This document shows, piece after piece, positions 1 to 11,000 of a stretch of DNA of 64,000 nucleotides. Source of the DNA: Capniomyces stellatus (taxonomy: Eukaryota > Kickxellomycota > Harpellomycetes > Harpellales > Legeriomycetaceae); contig LUVW01000011.1 in the NCBI GenBank assembly GCA_001661515.1, forward strand, positions 10,322 through 74,321, in the 5' to 3' direction. The translations under genes and the position numbers were made by a program. Below the pieces are notes generated by a model that had not been told where the DNA came from, did not search any database, and worked only from the letters and a program-made list of their open reading frames with translations. Position 1 is the stretch's first letter, and the number at the start of each line of letters is the position of its first letter.

Positions 1-161
1 AACATGTTGTTTCCTTTGCTGGATAAACAGTTGAGACTTCGTGAATTCACACAATTGAAAAAGAGAGCAACAGCTTGATTAGAATTGACCCACATATCAA
101 CATCAGGTTCAAATACTAAATACTGGTTAGAACTCTTCCTTAACGTTTTAAATACAATACT
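1..161 (-). CDS. possible internal exon of an unidentified gene running off the window
   Basis: On the minus strand a frame of 53 codons stays open to the window edge, directly after a plausible splice acceptor (ggtgcag at 162-168). It reads SIVFKTLRKSSNQYLVFEP and continues with DVDMWVNSNQAVALFF. I do not recognise the family. An open stretch this short can occur by chance, so this is only a candidate exon. The rest of the gene would lie outside the window. Confidence 0.25.
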
Positions 162-510
162 CTGCACCAACAATCAAATGTAAACATCCACAACTTTATT
201 GCATCTTTCACAGCATATCAAGTGAAAAGCGAAAACAGAACAGCTGGATTCAATAATAGCCATCACGAAAAAAATAACTAATCTATAATAGGTACAAGCT
301 AAACCTCCTCACATACCCGCACCTAGCAAACGAGATTATAGACACCAGACTTCCAACCAGCAGTTTTGCTATCCAAGAAGCTCTGGCTTACAAATTTTGG
401 CTTTTTTGCCTTCATCGGGTTTACCCTAGCTCATTTTTCTTATTTTTAGCTTCTTGGTCAATATCTTTATCAACATCACCAGTTTCTGGTCTGCCAATCT
501 GGCTCTCAAC
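162..510. other. intergenic, no gene seen
   Basis: AT-rich sequence between the possible edge exon and the 3' end of the protease gene. It should contain the 3' UTR of that gene. I see nothing else. Confidence 0.5.
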
Positions 511-1407
511 CTAATTGGAAATAGGCACAGTCAAGTCCGCGGCAGATTTGTCTATAACGTTTATATTAACGCCCTCGCTGCCAGCCTTTTCTCTGATCCA
601 GTCCAGATAAGAACTAGCACGCGTAAAATACGTTCTGGAATCTTTTAGCCCACATGTATAATTGGTATATGGGTCACTAATTGGTCCATGTGTTTTAGCC
701 ACAATACCAACCAATATGTTATCCACAGTACTTGGTTTGTAGACAGGCCCGCCGGAATCTCCTTGACATAGTGACCCCATTTCAGATGTATATAAGCAAA
801 CAAATCTTCCGCCGTTTTGTAAATCCGATATTCCAAGTTTATTGCACGTTCCTGGGTTGGCTACAATAGCTTTGGTTTTTCTTAAAATTCTTGATGCTCG
901 TTTTAACGAAACGTTGTAAACTCCCCACCCGGAAACTTCCAAATCTAAACTTGTGTCAACTACGTCATTGTAGATTACTGCTGGTTTGACGATATCTGAC
1001 TCAACTTCCTCTTCCAATTCAAGTAACGCTATATCATATATTACTGATCTGGAAGTATACTGCTCATGGATTTCAACATTTCTAACAGCATAATTTTTGA
1101 CATTGGGGCCATATGGATTTTCTTCTCCGAAAACTACAGTTGGTTTTTTGAGAGTATTACTATAAGAAATGTATTTATTAAAACAGTGTGCTGCAGTTAA
1201 CACGCACTTCCTTGTTATTAAGGTGGCACCACAGCTGGTTGAAGTATTGCCATGTTGATAAACTAGAAGTTTTCCGATTGCAGAAAAGTCATTGATCTTT
1301 CCTAGTTCCCCTTTCACTATTCTTTTGTTCAGCTCATTCCCTGATACGGTTGATCCAGATACCAGTAAGGCGCATATGGAAAATGAGGCTTGTGATAGGA
1401 TACGCAT
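511..1407 (-). CDS. secreted trypsin-fold serine protease (S1A), apparently intact
   Basis: 298 aa, single exon. The N-terminus (MRILSQASFSICALLVSGST) is a signal peptide. It is followed by a short propeptide ending in Lys-Arg just before IVKG, the usual S1 activation site, so a Kex2-like enzyme probably matures it. The catalytic triad is visible: His in LTAAHCF, Asp in YDIALLEL, Ser in CQGDSGGP. The residue six before the active Ser is Ser rather than Asp, so cleavage after Lys/Arg is not expected. A chymotrypsin- or elastase-like preference is more likely. It is probably an extracellular protein-degrading enzyme; families of this kind are common in insect- and animal-associated fungi. It is related to, but clearly diverged from, the copies at 2885-3679 and 13426-14120. 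A TATA-like element lies about 120 bp upstream. Confidence 0.9.
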   Translation of the reverse strand: MRILSQASFSICALLVSGSTVSGNELNKRIVKGELGKINDFSAIGKLLVYQHGNTSTSCGATLITRKCVLTAAHCFNKYISYSNTLKKPTVVFGEENPYGPNVKNYAVRNVEIHEQYTSRSVIYDIALLELEEEVESDIVKPAVIYNDVVDTSLDLEVSGWGVYNVSLKRASRILRKTKAIVANPGTCNKLGISDLQNGGRFVCLYTSEMGSLCQGDSGGPVYKPSTVDNILVGIVAKTHGPISDPYTNYTCGLKDSRTYFTRASSYLDWIREKAGSEGVNINVIDKSAADLTVPISN

Positions 1408-1523
1408 TTTGTACTAGCAGCTGTTTTTTTTTTGTGTATTTGAGTTTGTTTTCAGTTACTATAATGGTTGTAAAATTGTTGTAGAAAGAATTTGTGCTTT
1501 TGGAAATGGCGAGCTACTAACTG

Positions 1524-1531
1524 TATTTATA
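1524..1531 (-). promoter_or_regulatory. TATA-like element of the 511-1407 protease gene
   Basis: Minus-strand TATAAATA about 120 bp upstream of the ATG. The same element at a similar distance precedes the paralogues (3794-3801 and 14235-14242), which supports a role. Confidence 0.45.
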
Positions 1532-2629
1532 CAGATTGTTGTTGTGCTAAAACCGAGTTTTGAATCATTGATAAAAACAAGCTAGTAGATATACCAACTT
1601 TTTAGGTCTGACAATGCGTATGGTTCAAAAAAAAGAACTAAAACTGATTATTGTTGAACTAAAGATAGTTGAAAAAGTGTTATTAAACCAGACTAAATAC
1701 ATATCAATCAACATTCTGTATTCTAAAAGCCAAGTCTCAAAACATGATGTGGTTTGTGAATAGATACTTTCCGGTATTAGTAACTGTGAAATTGGACATC
1801 TAGACCCCTGTGAATATCCATTGAGCTCTTTGGTCCTGAATATCTGTATCCGTGTAATATTCTTGTTATTGCTGTCTCTAACTTTATTCAGGTCTGACTT
1901 GGCATATCTTTTTTTTTTTACCTCATTAATATGTACTTGTCTAATGCTTTACACAAGAAGGTTTTAACCCAATTTAGGTATTTTATTCATAATTACTTTT
2001 ATTAAACACCACATCTCATATCTTGCTACTATGAATGCTAATACCCCTGCAAGTGCAATCAACTTGTATTTTAAGCCGTTTTAATTATGAAAAAGGGAAT
2101 GTGTATTCAACAATGAAGCACTAGTTGCGTTATTTGATTCCCACTAGTGCACTATGCGCAATACACAATATTTCTCATGAAGCTGATTCAATAGTCTCAA
2201 CGTACAAAATCACCGACTTGGACCCAATTGATGTTAATCGATATAATGGAACTCTTTAGAATCACATCAACTAAACGTGTGATAAGCTTTGACTTTGATA
2301 AACCGAACCTTAGTTTATTTGTACCAATTTATGGTCTGCTCAAAGGGTTAAACAAACGTTATTATCCCAAACTAAGTTGAATTTATATCGATTAGCTGGG
2401 AAAATTTTTATATAAATGGATCCATCAGCCTTTCTAGCAACACCCTTTCTTTTTTTACCAGGCTTATTTTGATTTTTCCTAAATTATTAACAACAGTTTC
2501 TAAACACTTTATTGGGCCAATTGAACCTATTAATCAGAATTATTACAAATTGGCTGTTCCCTGAATAATGGAAACTTAATCGGAAAAATTGTCGACAAAT
2601 CAGACGAACTGATTTTGTGAATCTGATTA
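1532..2629. other. intergenic, no gene seen
   Basis: AT-rich, stop-dense in all frames. No RNA gene or repeat family recognised. Confidence 0.5.
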
Positions 2630-2914
2630 CATATATTCTTCACAGTTCACAGAAAGAGGCAACATTAACCAAAAAAGTTCACTATGACTGTGCAAAACTG
2701 CTTTATACTAGCCCAACCGTTTACTAAATAAAAAAATATGTATCATAATCTATAATTAAAGTTGGCAATTTGATTATTCAGAGTCGTATTTGACATTTAT
2801 CCATTTGATCTGGCAACTGAATGCTTGCTAGCCTTCTACTGAAACAATGATCTAGTCTCCTTTACTAAAGAGTTAAAATGACGGTCACTGTGAAACACAC
2901 TTTACTCCCACATC
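2630..2914. repeat. protease 3'-flank repeat, copy R1
   Basis: About 285 bp, closely similar to 5390-5642 and 15790-16082. Shared landmarks are gactgtgcaaaactgcttta, cccaaccgtttactaaata, and the end tttactcccacatc. R1 stops exactly at the single N at 2915. In the other two copies the sequence runs on differently, so the fusion of R1 to the protease gene here is suspect. Confidence 0.7.
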
Positions 2915-3679
2915 NGGATCTTTTTCTGGTCCATTTCCAAAAGAAATAATACCAACCAATATGTTGTTAAACTCGTTTTCTGTATAAAGAGGCCCACCAG
3001 AGTCGCCAGAACATGGAGATGCTTTGTTTGATGTATTTAAACAGATTAAGTCGCCGTTGTTTGAGCTATCCCAGTGACCAAGCCGTGTTGAGCAGCCCGA
3101 ATTCGTAATAGTAACTCCTGCTGATCGTAAAAACCCCGACAAATTCATTGTGGTTACATCAGTGGCACCCCATCCAGCAACCCTAAAGTATGATTTTTCA
3201 GTTATTTCGTCCTTGTAGATCTTTGCTGGAGCAACAGCTCTCGACCTATACTCGTCTTTCAACCTGATCAGCGCTATATCATTTCGGTCTGTGGTCTTTT
3301 CAAGTCCTGTATACCCCTCGTGAATAGTAATGCGATCGACTGCAGCTCTATTTCCGATACTTCCACCACCAATTATGCTCTCTGGATTTTTTTCCCCAAG
3401 AACTACATAGGCCCCATCTGACTCATTAAAAAAAGTACCGTCATTTTTTCTGAAACAGCAAGCTGCAGTGATCAAGTGCCTCTTTGAGATCAGTGTGGCA
3501 GCACAGCCTTGATAAGCAAATAAATCTGCAGCCACATAAAGTTTTCCAATGGCAGAAAAATCCCTGTAATTTGCATGATTGCCTCCTACCACTCTTTTTT
3601 CCAGTTTATTTGCGGGCACTGCTGATCCTGAAATGATCAAGGCTTGCATGATGAATACGGCTTGTGGTAAGATACGCAT
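2885..3679 (-). pseudogene. trypsin-fold protease paralogue A, active-site His lost, 3' end at an assembly join
   Basis: 264 codons. It has a signal peptide (MRILPQAVFIMQALIISGSA), a Lys-Arg before VVGG, Asp in DRNDIALIRL and Ser in CSGDSGGP. The catalytic His position reads TAACC where the sister copy at 13426-13903 has TAAHC; the codon is TGC instead of CAC, two base changes. Loss of the general base should abolish normal peptidase activity. The reading frame crosses an N at 2915, and the last residues (DVGVKCVSQ) come from a flanking repeat, so the true C-terminus is probably missing. Position 189 by trypsin numbering is Ser. It could be a secreted, catalytically dead protease homologue rather than a pseudogene, because the frame is otherwise open. 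Confidence 0.7.
2915..2915. other. single-N assembly join
   Basis: An isolated n at the boundary of the R1 repeat and protease copy A. It is one of four such joins (2915, 13425, 13913, 18292), all at edges of duplicated sequence. Confidence 0.85.
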
Positions 3680-3793
3680 TTTGTACTAACAGTTGTTGTT
3701 TTTGTGTATTTGAGAGTGTTTCCGGTTACTAGAATGGTTGTAAAGCTGTTGTAGACAGAGTCTGTGCTTTTGGAAATGATGTGCTACCAGCTG

Positions 3794-3801
3794 TATTTAT
3801 A
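3794..3801 (-). promoter_or_regulatory. TATA-like element of protease copy A
   Basis: Minus-strand TATAAATA about 115 bp above the ATG, with the same spacing as in the intact protease gene and in copy C. Confidence 0.4.
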
Positions 3802-5850
3802 AATATTGTCGATATATTAAACCCGAGTTTTGAATCATTGATAATGACAAACTAGTAGAGATACCAACTTTTTTGGCCTGATAATATGTATGGTTTAAAA
3901 TATAGCTTTATAATTAATTTCTTTTGAGCAGAAAATTATTGGAAAAGTGTTATTAAACCAATTCAAATGCATTACCTGTAATATTATGTATTCTCAAAGT
4001 CAACTTTTGCAACAAGCTTTGGGTTGTGAATGAATATTACTTGATATTTCTAACCTTGAAATTAACTATTTAGGACTTTGTAAATCTGTATCAGGTATTT
4101 TGGTCCCGATCTTACTCTTTATCAATACAACATAAATAGTATCACTTTTCCAATTTATTCAGGTTTGGTTTTTATTCCTGTTCATTAAATCTATTGGTAT
4201 CTATAAATGTGCTATTCTACCTGCAATGACCTCTTTAGTTGAACAAAGATACACTAGTCAGCTTTTGTTATAGCCAAGACCCCTTACAATGACATATTGA
4301 ATTGCAACATTTCTATCAGAACAATAAATTCATTAATGTTGTTTTTGTAATCGACGATGTGAGTTTGTGTTTACTGACCAAGTTTTGGTTGCATACTTTG
4401 ATTTCCATTGGTATGCTATATAAAATCATTCCGATCAAACATGAAATAAACTTGGATTTGATAAACCAGATTTAAACTCATATATCTCTTGTTAGTGATA
4501 TCTGTTTAAAAAGTCTAACTCAGTTCTCTTATCCCTAAATTTATTTAGAGCTGGTTTTGGCCAAGCAGGAGTAGCTTAATGTGTGTCTTCAAGTTCTTTT
4601 CAGGTTGAGTTCTACTTAAATTTACTATGTTGGGTTTTACTTTCAGCACCTAGATTATTCTTGTTACTTGCCTGTAGGAATACTTTTTTGCTTGAAGTTG
4701 GCAGTAGTAGTAGTGGAGGTGGTGTTAGTAGTAGTTAGTGGCGAATCTTGCTACTTTAACCAAACATTGAACGTAGGTAGTGGAGCAATTATTATGACCA
4801 TTACTTTTATGTTGTTTTTTTATTATTATTGTTATTGTTACGTTATTTGATGTAAAATGAAAAGATCACTCCAATTCATAAGGTTTGCCATAAACCTATA
4901 CATGCTGAGGCACAGCTTATTAGCTTGGCAGCGCTTTATCAAAAAGGTGTCCCAATATCTTGATATCGGTATAACACTTAAAGTATGGAAAATACTAGAT
5001 AAATGGGAACAAGTCCAGTTTAATAAAATCGGAATCCTACCAAACTCGAGCTTCCCATTAATCTCAATAACCTTTAGAGCTCAGTGGCACTCTATCATAT
5101 ACCATCGGCTCTGCGCAACAGGTCATCAGAAATCAAATTAGATTGTGGTGATAAAGGTGTGATGAATTGTTAGTAATTTAGTGAGTAGTGAAATATGACA
5201 GAATAAACTGATACATTTACAACTTTCCAAGTAATCCCCTCCCCACTTTGAGGGAACCCCGTTTAAAGCCATACTCTTGCTTGTCGTTGGATTTAATCCA
5301 CAAAATATAGAAAAAGCCATCAAGGTTTTCTACTAAAACCCTTGATCAAAACTTAGACTAATGTATATAAGAAGTGTCAAGTGTCTTTCTGGCAAAATCA
5401 ACCAAAAAAGTTTACGACTGTGCAAAACTGCTTTATATTAGCCCAACCGTTTACTAAATAAAATATATATATCGTAATCTATAACTAAAGTTAGCGATTC
5501 GATTATTCAAAGACGCATTTAATATTAATTTATTTGATCTGGTAACTGAATGCTTGCTAGCCTTCTACTGAAACAATGCTCTAGTCTCCTCAACCAAGTA
5601 GTTACAATGGCAGTCACTGTGAAACACACTTTACTCCCACATCCAGTTGACCACCAAATCAAGAGTTCACACAATTTGGTTACACCCAAACACATCACTT
5701 TATTTCTACTGTGGAAATAATGCCGATACAAAGTATAGTATTGTTTTTGGCTTCCAATCCAGTGATAACATTAATTCAATAGTGGCAAGATGGTCTCTCA
5801 ACAAACATTGCTTATCCAATCCGACTGCTTTATAGCAATTCTCTGTTCTT

Positions 5851-5858
5851 TATAAAAG
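5851..5858 (+). promoter_or_regulatory. TATA box for the 6002-6631 secreted-protein gene
   Basis: TATAAAAG about 145 bp before the ATG. It is duplicated at 16294-16301, where the downstream gene is absent. Confidence 0.5.
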
Positions 5859-6001
5859 TTGTGAATATCAAAAAGTAAGTATTTAAACAGACTGATGTTT
5901 TGGAGTCGATAAAAGCCATCACTTTTGGATACTCAGTTTCTAGCTGATTAAAATATTCCTAGTTCTAATTAACAGAAAAAATAAAACTTAAAAAGTAAAA
6001 G

Positions 6002-6631
6002 ATGCTCAAGTACACAATTGGAGTTGTAGCAACTTTGTCATTGATCAATGCTGCTGTGATTAACAGTCGAATCAACACAAGATTGAGCAGATCCAGCAAG
6101 TACAACCCAGCTAAAGCCAGCAGACATGGATATACCAGCTCTAAGCTAGTCGGTAAGGGGATATCAAGGAAGAGAAGTGGTGGTAAACTTTTGAAGAGAA
6201 ACGATGGTGGCAGTGGTGATGGTTCTTTTGATGAAGAAATCCCCGAGCCGTCAGATCCTCAAAGTGAAGATGTGCCAGAGAGTGAAGACAGCCCTGATGC
6301 ACCTACTGAGAGTGAGAGTGAACTTGATCCATTGAATGAAGATGATTATGTAACTGAAGTTGTTGTCGATGGTGTCACTTACAAAGTCGATTTTGATAAT
6401 CACGGTCTTGAGTTCAATGGAAATGCTGTCGAATCCGCTGGAACAGAAGTCGATAATGCTCTATCAGAATACGATAATGCTCTATCGGAGCCCGAGAGTG
6501 CTGAAAATCAATCTGAAGATGATAAAAATACTGATGAGACTGATCCAGTTGACAGTTTGACGGCAGCTGAAGGACACGATACTATGGACACAGATGGTCA
6601 ATTGCCAGCTGAAGATATAAATTGGGATTAA
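6002..6631 (+). CDS. small secreted acidic protein, unknown function
   Basis: 209 aa. A signal peptide (MLKYTIGVVATLSLINAAV) precedes a basic stretch that ends in possible Kex2 sites (RKRSGG, LLKRND). The C-terminal two thirds are very acidic and rich in Ser, Glu and Asp, with a short tandem repeat at residues 148-163 (DNALSEYDNALSEPES). No Cys and no domain that I recognise. One small central part (VTEVVVDGVTYKVDF) could form a beta strand pair. Its promoter lies in the duplicated segment, but the coding region has no counterpart in the second copy. The likely role is extracellular (cell surface or host interface); function unknown. Confidence 0.75.
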   Translation: MLKYTIGVVATLSLINAAVINSRINTRLSRSSKYNPAKASRHGYTSSKLVGKGISRKRSGGKLLKRNDGGSGDGSFDEEIPEPSDPQSEDVPESEDSPDAPTESESELDPLNEDDYVTEVVVDGVTYKVDFDNHGLEFNGNAVESAGTEVDNALSEYDNALSEPESAENQSEDDKNTDETDPVDSLTAAEGHDTMDTDGQLPAEDINWD

Positions 6632-7052
6632 ATGTGTATGTGTTTCGTTAAAGAACGTTCGATATCAATAAAAAAAGCATCGAATTATCAGCTGTTTTAA
6701 TACTGAAAAAATTATTGATCAAATAAAAATAACTACACTTGCAGTGATAAAAATTATTACTTGTCCCAATCGAGTTGTACCAACTTATTTATATCTCCAG
6801 TTACGCTGATGTTTGCTGGACCAACATTTATACGATTAGCGTCATTAAAAGTTTCAGCAGACTCTCAAAAACACACTCAGAAATAAACTACAGTTCATCT
6901 GAACTTCCGTTAAATGACAAAATTGACAAAGACACAAGCTTTCGGTATTTTCTCGCAATCTACCTTTTGCGCTGAAAAAATATGACTAACATTCCCACTT
7001 GTGTAACTGGTATATTGTTTGTTGTTTGTCGTTGGAGCTAGAGTAAACTGAA
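6632..7052. other. intergenic, no gene seen
   Basis: Contains an aataaaaa-type poly(A) region just after the acidic protein gene (about 6669-6675). Otherwise featureless, and unique to this copy of the duplicated locus. Confidence 0.5.
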
Positions 7053-7774
7053 ACAAATCAGCTGTAATTGAGCCTCAGGTTAGAGTTTGGTAGAAGTCGA
7101 GCACCAAGCAAACAGGCTACAAATACCTTTCTTTTTCAGCCAACTTTGTTACTTTAAAATAATAAAGCTACCCGGCGTATCATTTCTGTTTGCACTTTTC
7201 TTGTTTTATCTTCATTGTATACAGTATGGCAGGCTTGGTACAGAAGTGAATAGCGTAAAGTTGGGTTTCACGATTAAGTTGCCGATCCATTTAAAACGCT
7301 TAATACCGCATATAACTGCTCTTCATACCATGAATTAAACAGTATGACCGAGCCTCGATGTTGTACATCACAAAACACTACAATGTTAAATCACAATACA
7401 ATACTCAATTAAACGTTTTTTATGCTTGAACTAGCTATTTTATTTTCTAAATTCGGCAGTTTATTGATTATTTGAAACAGTCCATACTCAAAGTAAAAAT
7501 TGATATTAATAATACTAGTGCGTTTGGTGTAAAGGGATTAAAAAAAACCAAATAAACACAAAAAAATGATTTCAAGGTTCACAAAAGCATTGTTAGTTCT
7601 GGTCGTAATTCTTTTTGTTGATTTTTACCGATAGTCGTTTAAAAAATCTGTCGATGGATTTCTTATTTTATCATGAATAAGGATTATTAACTTTTTTATT
7701 CCATCATTTTATGTAGTTTATTGGAAATAGAATCAACACAATAAAACATATAATATTAAACAATACTATAAAAA
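7053..7774. repeat. segmental duplication, second block, left copy (pairs with 18293-19014)
   Basis: About 720 bp, nearly identical to 18293-19014 at an offset of 11.24 kb. The short frame inside it (7087-7338) is disrupted in the other copy by a one-base insertion, so it is unlikely to be coding. The copies part at about 7774/19014. Confidence 0.85.
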
Positions 7775-8073
7775 TACTATAAAACACTGTGCTATTTTGA
7801 TATGTTAAATGACTCTATTAGCCAACAACCCTTCGTATATTACAGAAATTAACGCTCACTTCTGAGTAGTAGTGCTTTCAAAACTGTTACGAGTAGAAGA
7901 GAGTTCAGCGGTCAGTAGTGATGGTAATGTTTTAAATGGGTTTGTTTAATTTGGAAACTATTAGACCAAGTTTAAAGCTAAAAAGTAAACAGGCGGATAT
8001 AAAAAGTAGAGTAAAAATAGATAAATGAAAAGTGAAAAGTGAAAATAGTTGCCGGTATTTGTGTTTGACTGAA
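7775..8073. other. 3' flank of FAS2, no gene seen
   Basis: AT-rich sequence that should include the FAS2 3' UTR. No other feature recognised. Confidence 0.5.
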
Positions 8074-11000
8074 TCACGAAATAAGCGAGACAGCTGCCGC
8101 AACATCGTCAGTGTGGCTAATTGAAACACTGATACTTTTAATGCCATGTTTATCAACAAACAGTTTAGAGTCTCCATGAATACTGACTGTCGGCGCACCA
8201 CTACCTCCGCTATCAGTTGGGATTGCGTCAATCACAATATCCAACGAGTTATGTTTGGAAAAGACAAAAGACTCGTTTGATCTGTCTAGACTGCTTGACC
8301 CAACATGCATATTTATTGCTTTACACACTGCCTTTTTGGCAGCAAGCTTTCCAGCCAAGCTAATCTGTGGTGATGGACGCCTGCTACAGTAACTGATTTC
8401 ACCTGGAGTAAAATACTGGCTTATATACTCTGTGTTGTTAATATCCACCAAGCTGACAGGAACAACAGCAGATCCTATTTTGCTTGAGCCCGAGCTGATG
8501 TTTGAGCTGTTAAGAATATTCCTGAACTCAATTCCGGCATCACGCCTGTCCAAATTATTACTGGCGTTGTCAACCGATCCAATCTCGTTGCTTTGAGCCT
8601 TGATTGTGTAGCACCCTTTTTCTCCATCGTATTCAGCTCTAGCATTTGGATTTAACAGTATCTCTGATTCAAACTGTTCATCATAGATTCCATGTTCCTT
8701 TTTACCTAGGTACAGCTTTGTCCCTGTTATTGTATTGTGAAATATCTTATTTGCCTTGATGTTTCTCTGATTAACTCTGATTCTATAATCGTTGTAAACT
8801 GACTCTGGAATTGAGGCAAACACATAGTCTGGGTTGATCACCAATATTTCGCTTCCTATTTGACCAAAACCAAGAGACTTCATCAAGCAGGCTTTAATTG
8901 TTGGTTTTTTATAAGAGCGGGTTGGATGGAAAATGTAGTGATGGCCTTCAAATTCTGAAGATATGTTGTCGGCATTGTGACTACCCGGTATAATTCCAGT
9001 CAAAATGGATTGTACCATTCCGTTGAGCGCAAACGAAGCTGCTCCTCCTTTGGTGTGTCCCATTAGGCCCTTTTGACTAACTGCTGGACATACATTGCCC
9101 TTTGTCCTTCCAAGCTTGGTAAACTGTGTAGACAATATTTGCGACTCGTTTGCATCATTGGCATTTGTTGAAGTTCCATGGCAACTAACAAAGTCTATAT
9201 CGTCAACAGTAAGCCCAAACACTGCCAATGCTCCTCTAATGGGTGCTATTTGAGGGTTCTGAACCCAGAACTCTGAGCCCCAGTAGCTTTGTGCCTTTCT
9301 TTCCATCTTTTCCGCCTCTTTGTAAATATATTTGACTTTACTGTTGATCTTGTCTAATCTGGCAGTATCACTCTTTTTATTTCCTTCAACAGAACCATAC
9401 ACACCCTTGTACTCATTATAATTGCCATCCTCATCATCCATCAAGCAGGAAAGTTCCTCATTCACCCAGCTGCTTATCTCATGTCGTCTTTTTTCAAGCT
9501 GCTGCTTGCGATACCTGATGTTCAGCAGCGGGTTCACAGGCAAAATGGAGTTTTCACGAGCACTTGTTAGCAGTCCCTTACCCGGAGCAGGGAATGATCG
9601 GCCAACCTTGTCAGAACTGGTGCCGGAATACGCGATTACACCATAGATGGGCAGCCCCATTTCCAACGCGGTTTTCGCTGTCATTAATATCTGGACACCT
9701 GAGCCTTGAGAATCCATAAAGCCATGGCGGGTGCTGGTAAATGGCCTGCTCATCTCTTTGGCTATTCTGCCACAGCTATAGTCCAAAGTCGAGTTGGCAG
9801 TCGCCTGCATGTTGGCAAACTCCATTGAGCATTCCTCGGTAACATCATCATGGCCGCCTGCAAACACAATTTTGGCTTTTCCGGTTAATATTGTCTGAAC
9901 TGCAATGTCGACCGATACAGCACCAGTAGCACAGGTTCCTGAAGGCACGACAAATGGTCCAACGGACGAAAGAATGTGGTTATTAACCCAGCCGGCCATA
10001 GCGCTGCAGTAACACTCGTCAAAAATGCCCTTTGGCAGATCCTGGCTCAAGTGTCTGAGCTTCAGGGTATTGATGGCAACCGTTGCACCTCCCACAGCAG
10101 ACCCAATAGCATTTCCCAGTTCTGAAACATGGACGTACTTATAAAACTCGTAAGGATCCTCAATTCCAGCTCGCATCAAAGCATCGCAAGTAGAAACCAA
10201 GCAGTACGCAGTGAGATTGTCTACCTGCTTGCAAATGTCAATTGGCAATCCATACCTTTCGGCTGTCCACCATTTGGGCACCACTCCTGAAACAAACCAC
10301 TCAAACTTGGACGCTTTAGGAATAAGGATGGTTGACCCAGCTAAAAACTGAACAAACCACTCGCCCTCTCCCTTCTCCCAAACTTTGACTTTGTTTTCGT
10401 GTTTAAGCTTAAAGTATTCCGCCTCCTGCTCAGTAGTAACAAACGGCTCCATATCTCCTTCAATCACAACCTCTCTAATGTACTTTTTAGCGTGCGGGTT
10501 GTACCCACTAAACTGCTCAGGATCGATTTCACGGATTCCAGAGTTTTCGTTTATCTTCTTTTCGTAAATCGACTTGATTTTCCTATCTTCAACGGGCTGG
10601 CCACTGCTTGCATCAACCCAGCCTTGGTAACGAGTCCCATCCTTCAGCGTACCGTTGAAATATTTAATCATGCCCATGATCCACCCAAGCATAATACACC
10701 CTTCATTTGAATACTCTCCCAGTGTTTCCATGTCCCATCTGGTTTCAGCGCTGCCATAAGGCCCAACCTCGCCATACCCCACAACAACAACAGTCTTTTC
10801 CAAGTTGAGCATATCTTGCATATACATTTTGTCACCCAGCTCATTGTAATCCTTGAGCTCAGGAAACTCGATTTTAATGTTTGCTCTGGGCTGTGTCTCA
10901 ACTGTCTTGTACAGCCTCTCTACATGGTCGCCCTCCACCAAGTTAAAGTCAAACGATGTTTCTGATACAATCTGTTTTTGGGCGTTACTCCTCTTGAAAA

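Larger units (their letters stand above)
3473..5933. repeat. segmental duplication, left copy (pairs with 13914-16373)
   Basis: About 2.46 kb repeated in direct orientation at an offset of about 10.44 kb. It starts inside protease copy A, and includes the protease promoter, about 1.7 kb of apparently noncoding DNA, a second 3'-flank repeat (5390-5642) and a TATAAAAG promoter. Similarity ends near 5933 just before a different secreted-protein gene. About 40 bp around 5340-5385 differ outright between the copies. Divergence is patchy: 4608-5300 is almost identical apart from a few changes near 4910-4945, while 3680-4600 has scattered differences. Confidence 0.85.

Noticed and set aside
4668..4850. 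60-residue hydrophobic frame repeated identically at 15110-15292
   Set aside because: Conservation is explained by the recent duplication. The composition follows tag and tat microsatellite-like DNA, and there is no supporting gene structure.
7087..7338. 83-codon plus-strand frame in the duplicated block
   Set aside because: The second copy (18329-18520) has a one-base insertion that changes its end. Composition is random-like.
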